Part shown: one piece after another, positions 27,343-41,268 of the stretch
How positions within the stretch are numbered: the stretch's first letter is position 1
How the letters are laid out: each line of letters begins with the position of its first letter
Assembly: GCA_963693305.1 (NCBI GenBank)
Contig: OY855908.1
Coordinates: 37,362,805 to 37,426,804, forward strand
Source: Meandrina meandrites
Lineage: Eukaryota; Cnidaria; Anthozoa; Scleractinia; Meandrinidae
Direction: 5' to 3'
Length of the DNA stretch: 64,000 nt
Notes under the pieces: generated by a model
Seen by the model: the letters and a program-made list of their open reading frames with translations, nothing else
Told to the model about the DNA's origin: nothing
Database searches by the model: none
Program-made: the position numbers and the translations under genes

Positions 27343-30300
27343 CTGAAATGCACACAAAAAAATTAAAATATTTTCAACAAGAATTCCATGCGTTGCACAA
27401 TAAGAAACTCTCCGACAAAAAAGTTCAGATATGCCCAGAATTGAACGCTATTGAGACGCACGTTCTTTATGACAGGCATCACGAAGTGTCCTCATTAATA
27501 AAAGTTCACCAAAACACACCTAATTCTGTCAAATATGAAGTAATATGGAAATGTCAAATTACCCAGTCATACATGAAGTACGTATTAAACAAAACTTGCG
27601 TTCAATCCTGGACATAAGTGAAAAAAGGATGTTCTAGCTTGACAGAATCAAACGAGGTTCCAAAATAGTGTGATTTAAACCAGAAAAATTAGAAAAGAAG
27701 AAACAGAGGCGACTTACAGTCTGATCCAGAAGACAATACACAAGCAGCAAAATTCCCTGAAAAAAAAAGAAGACAAAAAAGTGGTAAAGAAAGAGTCGAA
27801 ATTATAAATTATCAATTACGAAGTGGCAAGTCACGAAATCCTTACCTGTAACGCACATGCGCCCGCGAACACGTATTGCCACAAATTGCCCTCGTGATGT
27901 TTTACGTAAATGGCGGCTACGACCCAGGTCCCAGCGATTGCAACAATGAGAATAAATAAGAACAGGACCGAGAGACTGGGGAGAGAAACATATTAACTGA
28001 TTACAATTCTGATTACAAACACCGAACCATTCATGATTCATTAGACAGCGCTGTACTCTTAGCAATCTAGCAATCTGTAAAGGTTAAAATCACATTTCGA
28101 CACGGTTGTGTTAGTTTTCACCATCGCTAGCGCTCGAAAAATCGAAAACCAAGTTGGCCTGAAAGGTGGGAAAGTCAAAGTGGCAACGTGGCCATAAAAT
28201 GAACGTGGTTTTGATGGTTGTTTGACTGGCGGAGAACTTTGAAAAACCAACAACAATTTTAAAATTCTTTACTCACCAGACTTTTCTTCTATCAGCAGAG
28301 TCAACAACTCTGCCTTTGACACAGAGGATCATCACGATCAAGACGAGACTGACCTAAAATAAAGCACGGTATGGCTTCAGCGGACTGGACTTTCTTTTTT
28401 AACATGGGGTAGGGTAGGGTCCTCGAGTGAACTTCTGCAGAACAGCGCTACTTTGGAGAATAGACAAAGGAAAGGGGCAAGATTTCACCATCATTGGTAA
28501 ATCTGACTGTAAATATTGTAAACATCACTTACCAGAATAAATCCAGCAGCAGGACAAACATACGCCCACATTAACACATTCGCGTAATCAAGCCAACACC
28601 TGTAAACAATAACGAGTTTAATCGCACACGAATTAACGGTAGATGGACTCTTATTGGCTGACAACTTGCAAACCTACAAATACTTTCGCAAGCATGCGGT
28701 TAAGTCGTAAAAAAATAAAGGAAGTTGCAAAACTTCGAGAGAAACCTAATTGTGAGCGAGCTTTCGCTCCAGAAACTTTCTTTATAGGTTTTCATATAAG
28801 TTTCGTTTTTCCGCAGCAATCTTATGGAACGCACCACAATAAAATGAACTAACCACTCATCGCTTCCATAGCCATGCAGTTTAGTTATACCAAGAGATAT
28901 TCCAACAGTTATTAGCGGGAAAACTGCAAAAAAAAAAAGGAACAAAGCATTGATTACATGGTGGTACTCCAGAGATTCCGAAACAAGTTTCCGGAAAGTT
29001 TCCAGAAACCATTTAAGAATAAGTTCACTGACATCCGCCAATCTAGCATTTAGGCATTATTTACAAGAGATTTTACTGAAAAGAAAGTTTCAGAGTTTTC
29101 AACTTACTCCATCCAATAATGAAGAAGTACTTTAGTCGAGTAGAGTTTCTGTTTTTTCCTGTTGTGAGAGTCATGAAGAATTGAAGTCCCTCGCACACTG
29201 CCCAACAGAACATAGCGATGAAGAAATACTGAAGCAATGCAGCAATAATGATACATACAGCCTGAAATTATATTAACGACGGAAAAATTTAAAATACACA
29301 ATCGGCAATGCATTCATTTAGTATTTGCGTATTGCAAGCTGTAGTTAGCGCAGAGCAGGCAGGGCATCGAAAGGAATAAAAATTTTAGGGTTTTTACGCT
29401 TGAGTTGAAAACAAAGTTCTCCAATCTAAAGTGAGTTGCACTGTATTTTAGTCTTAAAAATGCTTTGTTCTGTTACAAGAAGGGAAACCGCCTATTTTTC
29501 AAACTTCAACATTAACCTCCCTCCTATTTAGCGGTTACAAGGTTGAAGTAAAAAGAGTTTATTTCAGTCGTACTTTTTCATTATTCTACTCACCCGAATT
29601 TTCGTTAATTTGAGCCCGCCAAGGAAAAGGGCTATGCCAGCGGCTATAGCCAAACAGAAGTTAATGTGTAAAACAGAACGTTCCTCACGGCGCTTGCTGT
29701 GCAGAAACAACAAAAAAAACAGAATGAGTCAACATCAACATTACAACGAAGCGCCTATCTTCTATTGTTCAACAAAGTACTAGAAACAAAAGTTTCATTC
29801 TAACACGAACAATTTTGCCCGGTTTTACAAAAGGAATCTTGTTAAATCCGACACAACAAACTTGCACGAAAAATTGCCCACTGGAACATTCCCAAACGTG
29901 TCTTCCAGCATTTGCCTTGTACCGCGCCATTGTATGAAGTAGAGTCAAGTTTCATGTTCCAGTTTACTTGTTTCTCAACGATTTACGTCACCAGCCAATT
30001 AAAACGCAACTTTCATTTTCGCGCTCAAATGCCGACGTAATCTGTACTAGTCATCTTCGATTGTCTTTATCGACCAGACAAGTAGCACCAAACATCGTCA
30101 AGTTAAAGGGGAACTTTGGTGTAAAAATCGCGGACTTTTTCGTGGAAAAGGCCTACTATGTTATGTTCATTTAAAGTTATTTGTTTCCTATGTTTCAGTG
30201 GCATGCCTGCAAACTAGCTATCTCGAAGCTAAGTGCATGACCACTATAAACAACATTTACATTTACATCTACTATTTTCCTTTTAAATTCTTTTAGTTTT

Positions 30301-33300
30301 TAGGTAAAATTTTATAAGATATCTCAGAATTTTAATACATGTTGAAGTGAGCTTGAAATTCGTTTAGAAATCTGTTTTTTTTTCATCTTTTGACTTAATC
30401 ACTTTACCGTGCCAATATAATAACAGTTACAAACTGACCAGTAGAGATAGAAGTGTCGTATCAGCGCTATTAACGCGGCAAACAGCAGGACACCGCAGCC
30501 AATGTAAATTATGAGCGAAAAAACGAGTTCCTGAAAAAAAAAAGAAACAAACAACGAAAGGGAGAGTTAGTAATGGTCGACAATCCTGGTATTACAATGA
30601 TGATTGATTGACAATAATGATTGATGGGTTAAGAGGTTTAAGCTATATTAAGCTATTTCATACGTGACTGTGTCACGCACGGAGTGACGCAACACAGGTT
30701 TGCAATGCGTGTAGAGGATTGAGCAGTTGTAGGCTTTCTCGCGCATTGCTTGCCTATATAGCTAGTCAGTGTTGCATGAAACGACATAATACTTGAAGCC
30801 ATAGTATTCACTCACGTGACTAGTGGCCATGTTGGTTTGCCTAAACAAAAGACGATTTTTGAATAAAAGAGATTTTTTCATTCACAGTGGCCGAATGGCT
30901 TGGTACACCAATATGGCTGTCGTTTCTTTGTTTTGGAAGACCAATTTGCCTGCCGTGACGTCATGTGAATACGCTCTATAGATAATGGACGGAAAAAATG
31001 TTAAAACTTATCTGAAAACTTTAAACTTTAGAAAGGGCCAACGGGCAAAACAAAGGAACCGAATCCTAGTGGATCTGATCAGCAAAATGTAGGGACAAAA
31101 GCAACTGAAAAAACAGAAAGGCTGACCGTACGAATTTGAGTAACTTGTAAAATTTATCACAGTCATAATTTGATTCACTCAGACTGAAAGGAATTAATAA
31201 AATCCCTTATGGTGCAGTCCCGAATTTTCACGTATACGTAAAACAACTCGAGTTTACCTTGTCATAAACAGACAGTGAGGCGAAGCTGGTCAGGTGATCA
31301 CACTCACATACTGTTCCGTTACTTGCACTGGACACCACACGACACCCTTCCGCAGACCAGCTACCGCCAAGTTCCTTGGACCTGAGAAAGAAAATTCCGG
31401 CTTATTATTAAGTTTACAGTGGGAGGCGCGGTGGCCTAATGGTTAGTTCGCTGGACTCCGAATCGGGCGGTCCGTGTTCGAGCGCTCGCCGGGGCACTGC
31501 GTTGTGTTCTTGGGTAAGATACTTTACTCTCATAGTGCCTCGCCCTAGTCCCTCGCCCTAGTCCCTCGCCTCGCCAGGTGTTTAAATGGGTACCGGTGAA
31601 TTTGCTGCTGGGGGTAACCTGCGATGGACTAACATCCCATCCAGGGGGGAGAAGAAATTACGTTATATTCATGCTATACTTCCTAACTTGGCAACAAAGG
31701 TAAGGATGTCGAATTCTGATATTTCTTTGGCAGTATGACGTCGCCGAGGAAATACCCAGATCATTTTAAATGAAGTGTTAACCTGTTTATACCACAAAAT
31801 GGTTCATAGTTTTCAGTTGCAAAGCCTCTACTTAACATTCCGAATTCAAGATTGAATCTTTGTTAATAAAAGTTCAAGAAGTCTTGATAAAGTAACGGCA
31901 AGTGAGAGCAACTTACTTTTCAAAGTCCCAGTAAACGCACTTATCAACCGCGTCTACGTCTGCTGGCTAAAAAAGGAAAATATAAAGAAAAAAGCTGTTT
32001 GGACATTTTAAGGTGGGGGTATACCCGATTTTGAGTGAAATTTTAAGAGGTTTAAGGAAGGGATAGAGGAAAGAAAATTATTTTTGAAACACCAACAGAC
32101 AGTTGACCCTCACGCAAGAGCACCCCAGGTTGTCAGGGGACTGTTTGGGTGTCCATATACTAATTTTTAACTTCAAATTCTAATTTTAAAATCACATTAA
32201 ATCCTTAATATTTCTTATTTCTCCAAATTTTACTAATCCTTTGAGAAAAACTATCTCTTTCCAAACATCCTCAGAAATCACCAAAAAATTTACAAAACAC
32301 CGCTTATCATAGCTTTGTGAAATGAGCATAGAGTTTCTGGATTGCTTGAAACGCAGACGAGATATTCGCAGTAAACCCAAATTTAGCGGTGGAAAAACAG
32401 GCTTCAGGTGTACCCCCGCCTTAACACAGCACAGAGCATTTTTAAAGTTCTTTTTTTCATCAAATCGGCAATAAATTGACTTACATGATAACTTAGTAAT
32501 AATAATGTGGAATAACTAGCGAAGTTCTCTTTTTGGCTAAATGTATGCGTCAAAATATACAACTGTGGGGGTGGGGCATACCTTCTCATTCGTCATTGTG
32601 ATGGTGATAGGTGGGTCCAGTTTCCCATCGGACGGGGCGGGAGATAAAGAACTTGAAACTATCGGAGAACTGACATCAAACCTACAGAAACAGTAACATT
32701 GTAAAATATTTTATGTAGCTTTGTACCCTCTCATCAAAAAGAAAGAAAAAAACGGGCTCGTGAAAATGGTCGAGTTTAGCGGACTTACTTCTTAATTCCC
32801 TCTCCTCTCTTAGGCAAGAGCTCGCCCAAGTCCTTGAATAAAAAATTCGTTACTTTGACAAGGGTGCCATCTGAAATAGCAAGAAAGTGTCGGGTTAAAT
32901 ATCAGAAACTGAAGTCTAACATGCGAAAAGAAAAAAATGTAATAATCCAGACCTTATTTTCAGGGAGTTTCAGTGAAATTCAAATATGGTAAATTTTTCA
33001 AAAGTATTTTTTATTAAAATTAGCCGCCGAATCAAGACTTCAGTCACAAGGATCAAACACAACACAGCACAAAAAGCTTGTCCGCGACAATGAATCGAGG
33101 TGACTGCTGAGTAACTGTAAATTTTACAGTGTACGAGTACGCAGTAGGCCATTTTCGAGTTACCCTTTGCCTCTGTTTCAAAACGAGTCTACGTGCTAAA
33201 CCATTCATATGAAATGTGTATCAACTTCATTTTCATTTTCATCCAAATCAAAGCCATTTTCATTTGAATGGTTTCGCACGAAGACTCGTTTTGAAACTGA

Positions 33301-36300
33301 GGCAAAAGGCAACTCGGAAATGGCCTATTTGCGCGGCCAATGTTTGTGTCGCTTGAACACGGAAGGCCAAAAGTACCACCTTGGTAAGCCTAAGTATGAC
33401 AGTCAATCTCGTTCACAGATGGCACATGTTGAAAACTGCAGCGATAAAATTAAATTATGCAATTGACGAAAGTCGCCCTACCTTTGTATTTTCCAAACAG
33501 TTCTTGAGGTAAACGAATCTGCGCTGAGCCATCGCTACCTTGTTTTGCGTTCTCAGGATACTCGACATCACTTGAAAATTTCTTCGCTTCTTTTACCATC
33601 ACTTTCATTTCTAAAACGAACACAACAACAAGATTGAAAGAATGAGACACTCAAGAAATCGAACGCCTTGGTTCCTCTGCGCAACTGTGAAGAAAATGCT
33701 TATCTGACGAATGACACTGAAAACAGGAAACATAAATTTGAAACCAGTTATTAACGTTTTTCCAAACTCCATGATGTTAAAGCAACTGAACGTTTACATA
33801 CTGCAAATCAGACTCTTTCCTTACAAGAAATACTTTTAAAGACTGTTTATAGAATGCCCATAATGTACGCAAAATATGTGACTGTTTTGCAGGGTAATAA
33901 GTTTACTAACTAACGTTTACTTTGAAAGGCGCCACTGCTTATTGTTCAGATATCTAAGCATTAGTTTTATTTCATCCAGACTCCAGCAGTTAAGCAAAAT
34001 TAATAACGAGGGGTTTTTACCATTAGTCGGCATTTTCAGGAAAAAGAGGTTTTTCTGATTATTTCTCTTTTCCAACAGTGAGCACCAAGCCAACGAGTCC
34101 CTTACTCACCAATGTTGTCCATTTTAATATCAACAGTGGCACTGTCATTGTTCGAAGAACCTTGCTTCTCTAAGTCAGTAGCCAGCTCCATCGCAAACTT
34201 GTCCAACAACTTCATAACCTCAGTAACACCCTTGGAGTCCTGGAGAATAAATTGAAAAATAAAATTCATACACAGTTATTGCTACATTCATAGGCCCGAA
34301 TTATATTTTAACCAACACGTGATCTAGCATCGTAGGTTATTCAAGTATACAAGAGCTATCAAAATTCTTCTAGGCAAGTTTAATTACCTTTTGTATTTCA
34401 CTCCACTGCTCTTTGTTGTTCTTGTTCAAAATGTTACTTGAAATTTGTATGGTTTGCTGCGATATAATCGAACAGAAACAACATGGATTTAATAAGCCTG
34501 GTAGTTCCCTGGAGGACTCCTCGCCCTACTTCTGTATAAATTGTTAACCATTCTTGTCTTGTGGCAAATAAATGATGATGATGATGACGATGATGATGAC
34601 ATTGAAACCACTTTACTGAAGAAATTCTGACATCTATGTTACTAGATTAGCAAACTTTATGCACAGAGGAATTAGAAGCTAAAAAGTCCTTTGTCGTGGG
34701 AGAAGAGAAAATTTATGAACCTAAAACGACCTATAAACTCACATGGAACTTAGGTTCAAGATTCTAACCTGAAATGAAAAAAGTGCTTTCAAATTCTTCA
34801 CCTTTCGATACTACAATTTAGAGAGGTGTACCCCAAGTTAAAGACTCTATAGCAAGCTGCAGTCCAGGAAGAAAGAATAGCGGAAATCAAGCCTACTTAT
34901 CGCAATTACTTCCTAAACAAAAGATTGGTACAGAAAGAGCAAAACAGCTAGACTGAGTTCAAAGTAACATAACGAAAAAAATGCGTCTTCTACCTTAGCA
35001 GTAGACATTCTTTGTTTAGAATTCATATTTGACACAGCCGTGTTCATTGCCTTCGTAACAATGACCAAGTCACCCGGGAGAAGTTGATCCGAGTCAGAGG
35101 CCTGGGACGAGGAGTTTAGTACTACGTCCAAGAGTTCTTCAGCAGTGATACTATTCTGTTCATACTGCTTAAGCTGTTCAAGGCAAGAAAAAAAATATTC
35201 CATTAAGTTTCATCTTAAAACAATGCTGGCGGTTCTTATCATTTAGAAACCTTAACTTAGAATTGCATGACTGTTAGCCTCAAGATGACACAACACCTTT
35301 AAAAGTTTGCTTACTTTCTCGTCAAGAACATTCATCTTTTCTGAGTACTTCCATGCTTTGCCATCAGACCCAGTCACAACGCGTTTTTTCTCCTCTGAAA
35401 TTTTAACAGTTAAAATTCAGCAAATGATGTTCATCTTAATTGGTCAAGCGGGGAAAAGTGGCAATTCGATATCAAAGTGACAAGAAGGGCCAAGAAGGGA
35501 TTGTTACAGAAGAAGGCATTGGAAGGAAGGCAGCGTCGTTATAATCATCTTTCAGAAATATGGTATGGCGTGACTTTTGCTTGGTTTTCAGAGTGGACTG
35601 GATATATTACTCTGTACCTTTGCATTCTGTTATGCCATCTCCTTCAAATCCTTCTTTACATCTACATGTGTACGAGCCGGCAGTATTGATGCAGTCAGCA
35701 GTCTTGTGGCAAGGAGTTCCCTCTTCACATTCATTCTTGTCTAATAAAAAAAAATCGATAAATAATCTGACATGTACAATCTTTTACTATAAACATGCAC
35801 AGCCCCGTGCAAAAATACGAAATTGAAAACATTGCCATAAATGTCAAACAAACTCAAATAGCTCTCTCTTTTTTATTCCTCTCCACAAAATGTCGATACA
35901 GGAGACACAAAGCGCCGATTGTGAAAATGACGCCGTTCTCGGAAGAGCTAATACGCGAAGCAAGATTTTGATGCGTATTTGTGTCGCATCCAGCCAAACT
36001 TGAAGAAAAGGACAAAACTGAACTATCTGGTAGGACCTGGTAGTAAATTGACTTAAGATATAAAACGGCTGGTACTAAAAAGAAATCAAAAGTGGATTTA
36101 ACTGTAAAGCTCTCGAATGGAGGATTCTTATATACAGCTATTTTGTTTCGTCTCGTCACCCACAGTATTTAAGATCTAGCTTGTATGCTAATATTCTTAG
36201 TCTGATGATGGTATAGCTTATACCGAAATATAACAGTTTATTTTCCAAGATCATCATTTGTTGTCAAAATTATTGTGGCACAATGAACTTATTCGGATTA

Positions 36301-39300
36301 TCCTTCGTCCTTTATGTACTGAAACTATCATCAGGTACTGGGTTTATTTCAATTAACATTGTCGGATTGAAGCTTAAAGCTTAGAGACAAGACCGAAAGG
36401 TAGTATGGGCGAAGGTAGAGTGTTCCACACGTGCTGAATACTAATGAGATATAGCGATATAGCAAACGAGACTTTTTGCGTTATCTTTCTCTTTAGACAT
36501 GTGAAGAAAAGATCCTTTTTCGCCGCATTTGCATTCAAAAAGAATAATCCAAACCACATAACAGCGAAAGAATAGATACAAGAAAGGTCTCACGGAAAGA
36601 AAAACAAATACTCCACGTGCAAAAATACAAATTTGTAGATTTCGTCAATGCTTATATGCAAATTCCAGTAAATACCCATGCCACCATTTGGTCTTGACTC
36701 GTAGGTTTGAAGCTTTAATCCGACAACATTAATTGAAATAGCTGTACAATACAACTAAAACCCTGTCTAATGATTTAGCAGCAATTTTTCAAAGTAAAAT
36801 AACTCTGTAAATCCTCTACTAACTGGTGGCATTGTCAAAAAGAGAGAATTATTTTGTATGTTGCGTAAAGCCAGTACGCTAACTTGCAAGTTATGTAGGG
36901 TTACTGTTCTCACGTACCTTGACATGTAGGAGTTGGAGTGCTCCATTGAGTGTCTTTACCACAAGTGACGCTCGAAACACTTGAATCTGTAAGCTGGTAG
37001 CCTGTGGCACAGTTCAGCCACACAGTCGCACCAATATTGTAACTTAGCTTTTCTGGTGTCCATTTTGCATCTCCTTGTTGTTTTGGTGGCAAACAAACAG
37101 CTACAACAAACCCAACAAATGTTTGAAAGATACCTTAGCAAAACCATGAAATAAATCTTCGCAGTTGACCATTAAGAGTCAACAGGAGGAATGCATGCTG
37201 GAGCTCAATACACCTTAGAATCCAATATTAGAAAATTCATTGTATTTGACAGTTAAAAACTGACTGGCTTTCTTCCGTGTTGATAATGGCTCCAAACATA
37301 TTTTCGTCAGGTTCAATAATTCACCAGTGTCGATTTGTACACGTGAGTGAAGAGAGGCACTGTGAGAGTGAAGTGTCTTCACTCTTGCACTAGAACACAG
37401 CATAAATTAAGGAAAATCGTCGTGCTCAACTTCTAACCTCCTAGTACAAATACCAACTTCTTCCGTCTCAAAGGCGTGAGATTTTTATCCTCAGAGTGAT
37501 AGGATTTTCGAGGATGACCCGACTATATCCGAAGCCGTCCGAAGATTTCCGAGGACGTTCCGAAGATTGTCTAAGACTCTGAACATTTCTGGTTCCTAGT
37601 CCCGAGATGTGTTTCGTCAAACCCCTCCGCTCGGAGAATTCGATGGAAATAGAGAGAGTTGACAGGTATATAGGACTTTATATCACTGGACCAATTTGAT
37701 AAGATCACGCTGTATTCTCTCAAGAAACAAATGATAACCGTAAAGTAATACTTACCAATGCAAGTGAATCCGTCACCAGCATATCCCCTGATGCATCGGC
37801 ATCTGTATGAGCCTACATTGTTTTCACAGCTGGCCTTCTCGTGACAACTTTGAAGATTGGTTTCATTTCCTCGGTTTGGAAGTGATGCAAGGATTGCACA
37901 TTCGTTGATATCTGAATGAAAAGAAAACGTAACTTAGTCACAATACAGGGCGATATTTTTACTTGAGTGCCGAAAACCCGCGCCATTTCTTGACCAATCG
38001 GAACTAAGATCAAAACCAATCCTGACCCACTCACACACGTTTTCCCGCGTTTCGTGCCCGTGACATGCATTTCCTTCGAGCTTCGATTGGTTCACTGAAT
38101 TGCCTGTGTCTTTTGCGGTTGGCCAGAGTGATTACCTTGGCTTTAAGTCACGACACTCAATTGAAAATCGGTCTTAACTATTACGTCTATGCAAAATGTA
38201 GCTACAGTAAAGGTTACTGTTCGGATCCAGGAGATCCTAGATCCAACAGAAATTACCGGCATTGTCGACTCCCCTCCCCCTCCCCCCCCCCCCCCCTGGA
38301 ATTTTTGGTCAGGAAATACAAAAGATTTAATCAGTACCTAAACACTGAGGAAAGTTCTTATCCCAGTTTCCATTAGCTTGGCAGGAAAGATTTCCATCCT
38401 GTTTCGTTCCAAACCCTGATTTACATTTGACAATAACTTTTTCTCCAGCTGCAAAGAACTTGCGATTTGGCTGGTGGACCGCATTTGGCTGAGGATCGAT
38501 TCTACAGGCGGCTGAAATGGAAATGATAAAGAACCTTTAAAAATGAAACAAGTCATATTAAGGCGGGGGTAAGCGTGAATTTGAGTGAAATTTTAAAAGA
38601 TTTAAAGAAGGGAAAGAAGATTAAGAAAATTATATTTGGAACACCACCAGACAGTTGACCCTCACGCAAGAGCACCCCAGGTTGTCAGGGGACTGTTTGG
38701 GTGTCCATCTACTAATTTTTAACTTCAAATTCTAATTTAAAAATCACATTAAATCTTTTATATTTCTTATTTCTCCAAATTTAACTATTCCTTTGAGAAA
38801 AACTCTCTTTTCCCAAACATTCCCTAAAATCACCCAAAAATTTACAAAATGTCTCTAAACATAACTTTGTGGTTTTGTGAAATGAGCATTGGGTTTTTGG
38901 ATTGCTTGAAACGCAAACGAGATATTCGCATTAATTTCAAGTTAAGCGGTGGAAAAACGGGCTTCGGGCAGAGTGTACCCCCACCTTAAGCCAAAATCAG
39001 ACCAACTGGTACATGTGGTAACATGACCCTTTTTCGTAGAGCAAACAAACTTACTGTAAACACTAATAGTAATTTCAGTTGTGATGGTCTTCAGACTGCT
39101 TGTTGCTGAACAACTATATCGTCCTTCGTCAGATTTTTTAATGTTCCTTAGAAGTAAGCTGCCATTCTTGAGCTGCTCTCTCGGTGGTTGGGCGGAACCA
39201 ATCTTTGTCCAAGTGATTGTTGGCACAGGGTCCCCATCTGCTTGACAGTTGTACACAGGAGAGCTACCAGATGGCTCGGCATCACTGCGAGGTAGGATTG

Positions 39301-41232
39301 TAAAGCTTGGAGGAACTGAGTACAGAAAATGGATTTCACGTTAATGGCAGTAATAAATAGCTTTGTACAATGCCCGCGGGAGGGGAGACTGCTATACGAA
39401 AGACACGGAGATGCTCGTCGTCTCGCTTACGGATTTTGGTCTCTCAAGACCGATCAGGCACGGAAAATGGTATGTTTCAGTGATCGAATAAAGCTTGAGT
39501 CAAGCATGCCCAGACTCAAATTTTCCGACGAACATCACCGTCCTTTGAACTGAACATTATGCTAATTATGACAGTAATATATAATTTGCGGAGCTTATAA
39601 TTTATGCCGGTGGGCTGTGTAGTTGTCCTAATTACTAGTAATCAATTAAGAAAATAACTAATGATGAAATAATCCATAACCATTCACAACAATCAAGGCA
39701 TTTTGTAAACTGTAAAATTACTCCTTTTTTTTTTAAAGCGCGTTACCCAAAACTCGCAGAAAAGCTGAAGCATTGTTCTGTCCTATGGGATTCTCAGCAC
39801 GGCAGTGGTAGTAGGCTTCGTCCTTTTTCTGCACTCTGCGTATTTCCAATGAGCCGTTGGGGAAAATGTTGAATCGCTTGTCGAGCTTCAATATGGAAGT
39901 CAAAGAAGAAGACGCTCTTACACGCTGGAACCAAAAATACTTAATTCCGAGATCACTTGAAGCTTTGCAGTGAAACATTATTGTCTTGTTCACTGAGGTT
40001 GTTGAGTCGCTTGGAATTTTGACAAAACGAGGTGGCTCTGCAAAAAAAGAGAAATATTGAAAGATGATTGTTTCTGCAGTTAACGACACAGGCATATTTG
40101 GTAAAAGAAATTCCGAGTGCTTCGAACCTATGAGCTTCCGCTGGTACCCAGTGGACGCTACCACTGAGCTATGGGAGACTAGGAAATAAGAAATATTGAT
40201 AACAGAGGCAAATGATGGCTGCATGACTACTCCAGCTAAAATCAGCACACTCTGAGACAAAAGTCAGGTCCATTCCACCAAAGCTTATACTTGATTCGGT
40301 AGGATTCCTGGTTAGGAATACTGAAACTCTCCCGGGATAGGACAGTCCCTGATACAGGGCTTGAAAAAGTCTTACCCTTTCGACAAGCAGCTCTCAAATT
40401 GTGTTTGTCTGGAGAAGTTGTATGTTTGTGTTCATTTACGTTGTCCCGGATGACCAGATGGCACTTTGTTTGAGCCCTGATGACAACTCGGCACCCAGCA
40501 TTTTATTAATACCCTAACAATTTGCTGGTAGTTAAATGCACTATTGGTTTTATTTCATCTGTTGAGTGCTCACGCCTTAATTTCCATGTGCTTTGTTTTT
40601 AATACTACCAGCTATCCACTCTGCTTATGATCATTCTTACCTCCCACTTTAACGTCGACATCTTCAAACTCGTACCCCCCTGAATTGACAGCTGTACAGT
40701 AGTAACTGTCCTCATAACTTTTCTTCGCCTTCCTCACAAACAATGATCCGTTTGAAAATGGCACAAACTCCAGGTTGGGTAAATGTTCTCCATCAGGCCA
40801 TGGTCGCGTCTTGCTCCAAAACAACTTTGCGCGTGGATCGGCAACAACTTTGAAGTGAACCCAGCCCGGTTTATTGAGTGTAAGGTACTGGGGACTTTTC
40901 TTCTGTAACTTGGGTTCAATCGGCTGGAGACCTGTGAAAAAATAAATTGTAAAATTTATTAACTATTCACGAGGGTACAAACCAATCCCAGCACAGTATT
41001 CAGATCACATGTACACAACTGTAAACCCCAATACAAATTAAACAATAGAATTAACTTTTGATACAAACTCTGCTCAGCTAATTAGTATTCATTAACCTTT
41101 GATACAGATCTCTACCGAATCGCATAACAATACTTTGCATTCAATTTTTTGTTTTCATTTCACAAGTAGAATTAAATATTCCCGTCCGATCTGTATGGCC
41201 GTTCAATGGCGAGCCTATCGGCTCGCCATTGT

Positions 41233-41268
<36 letters not shown>

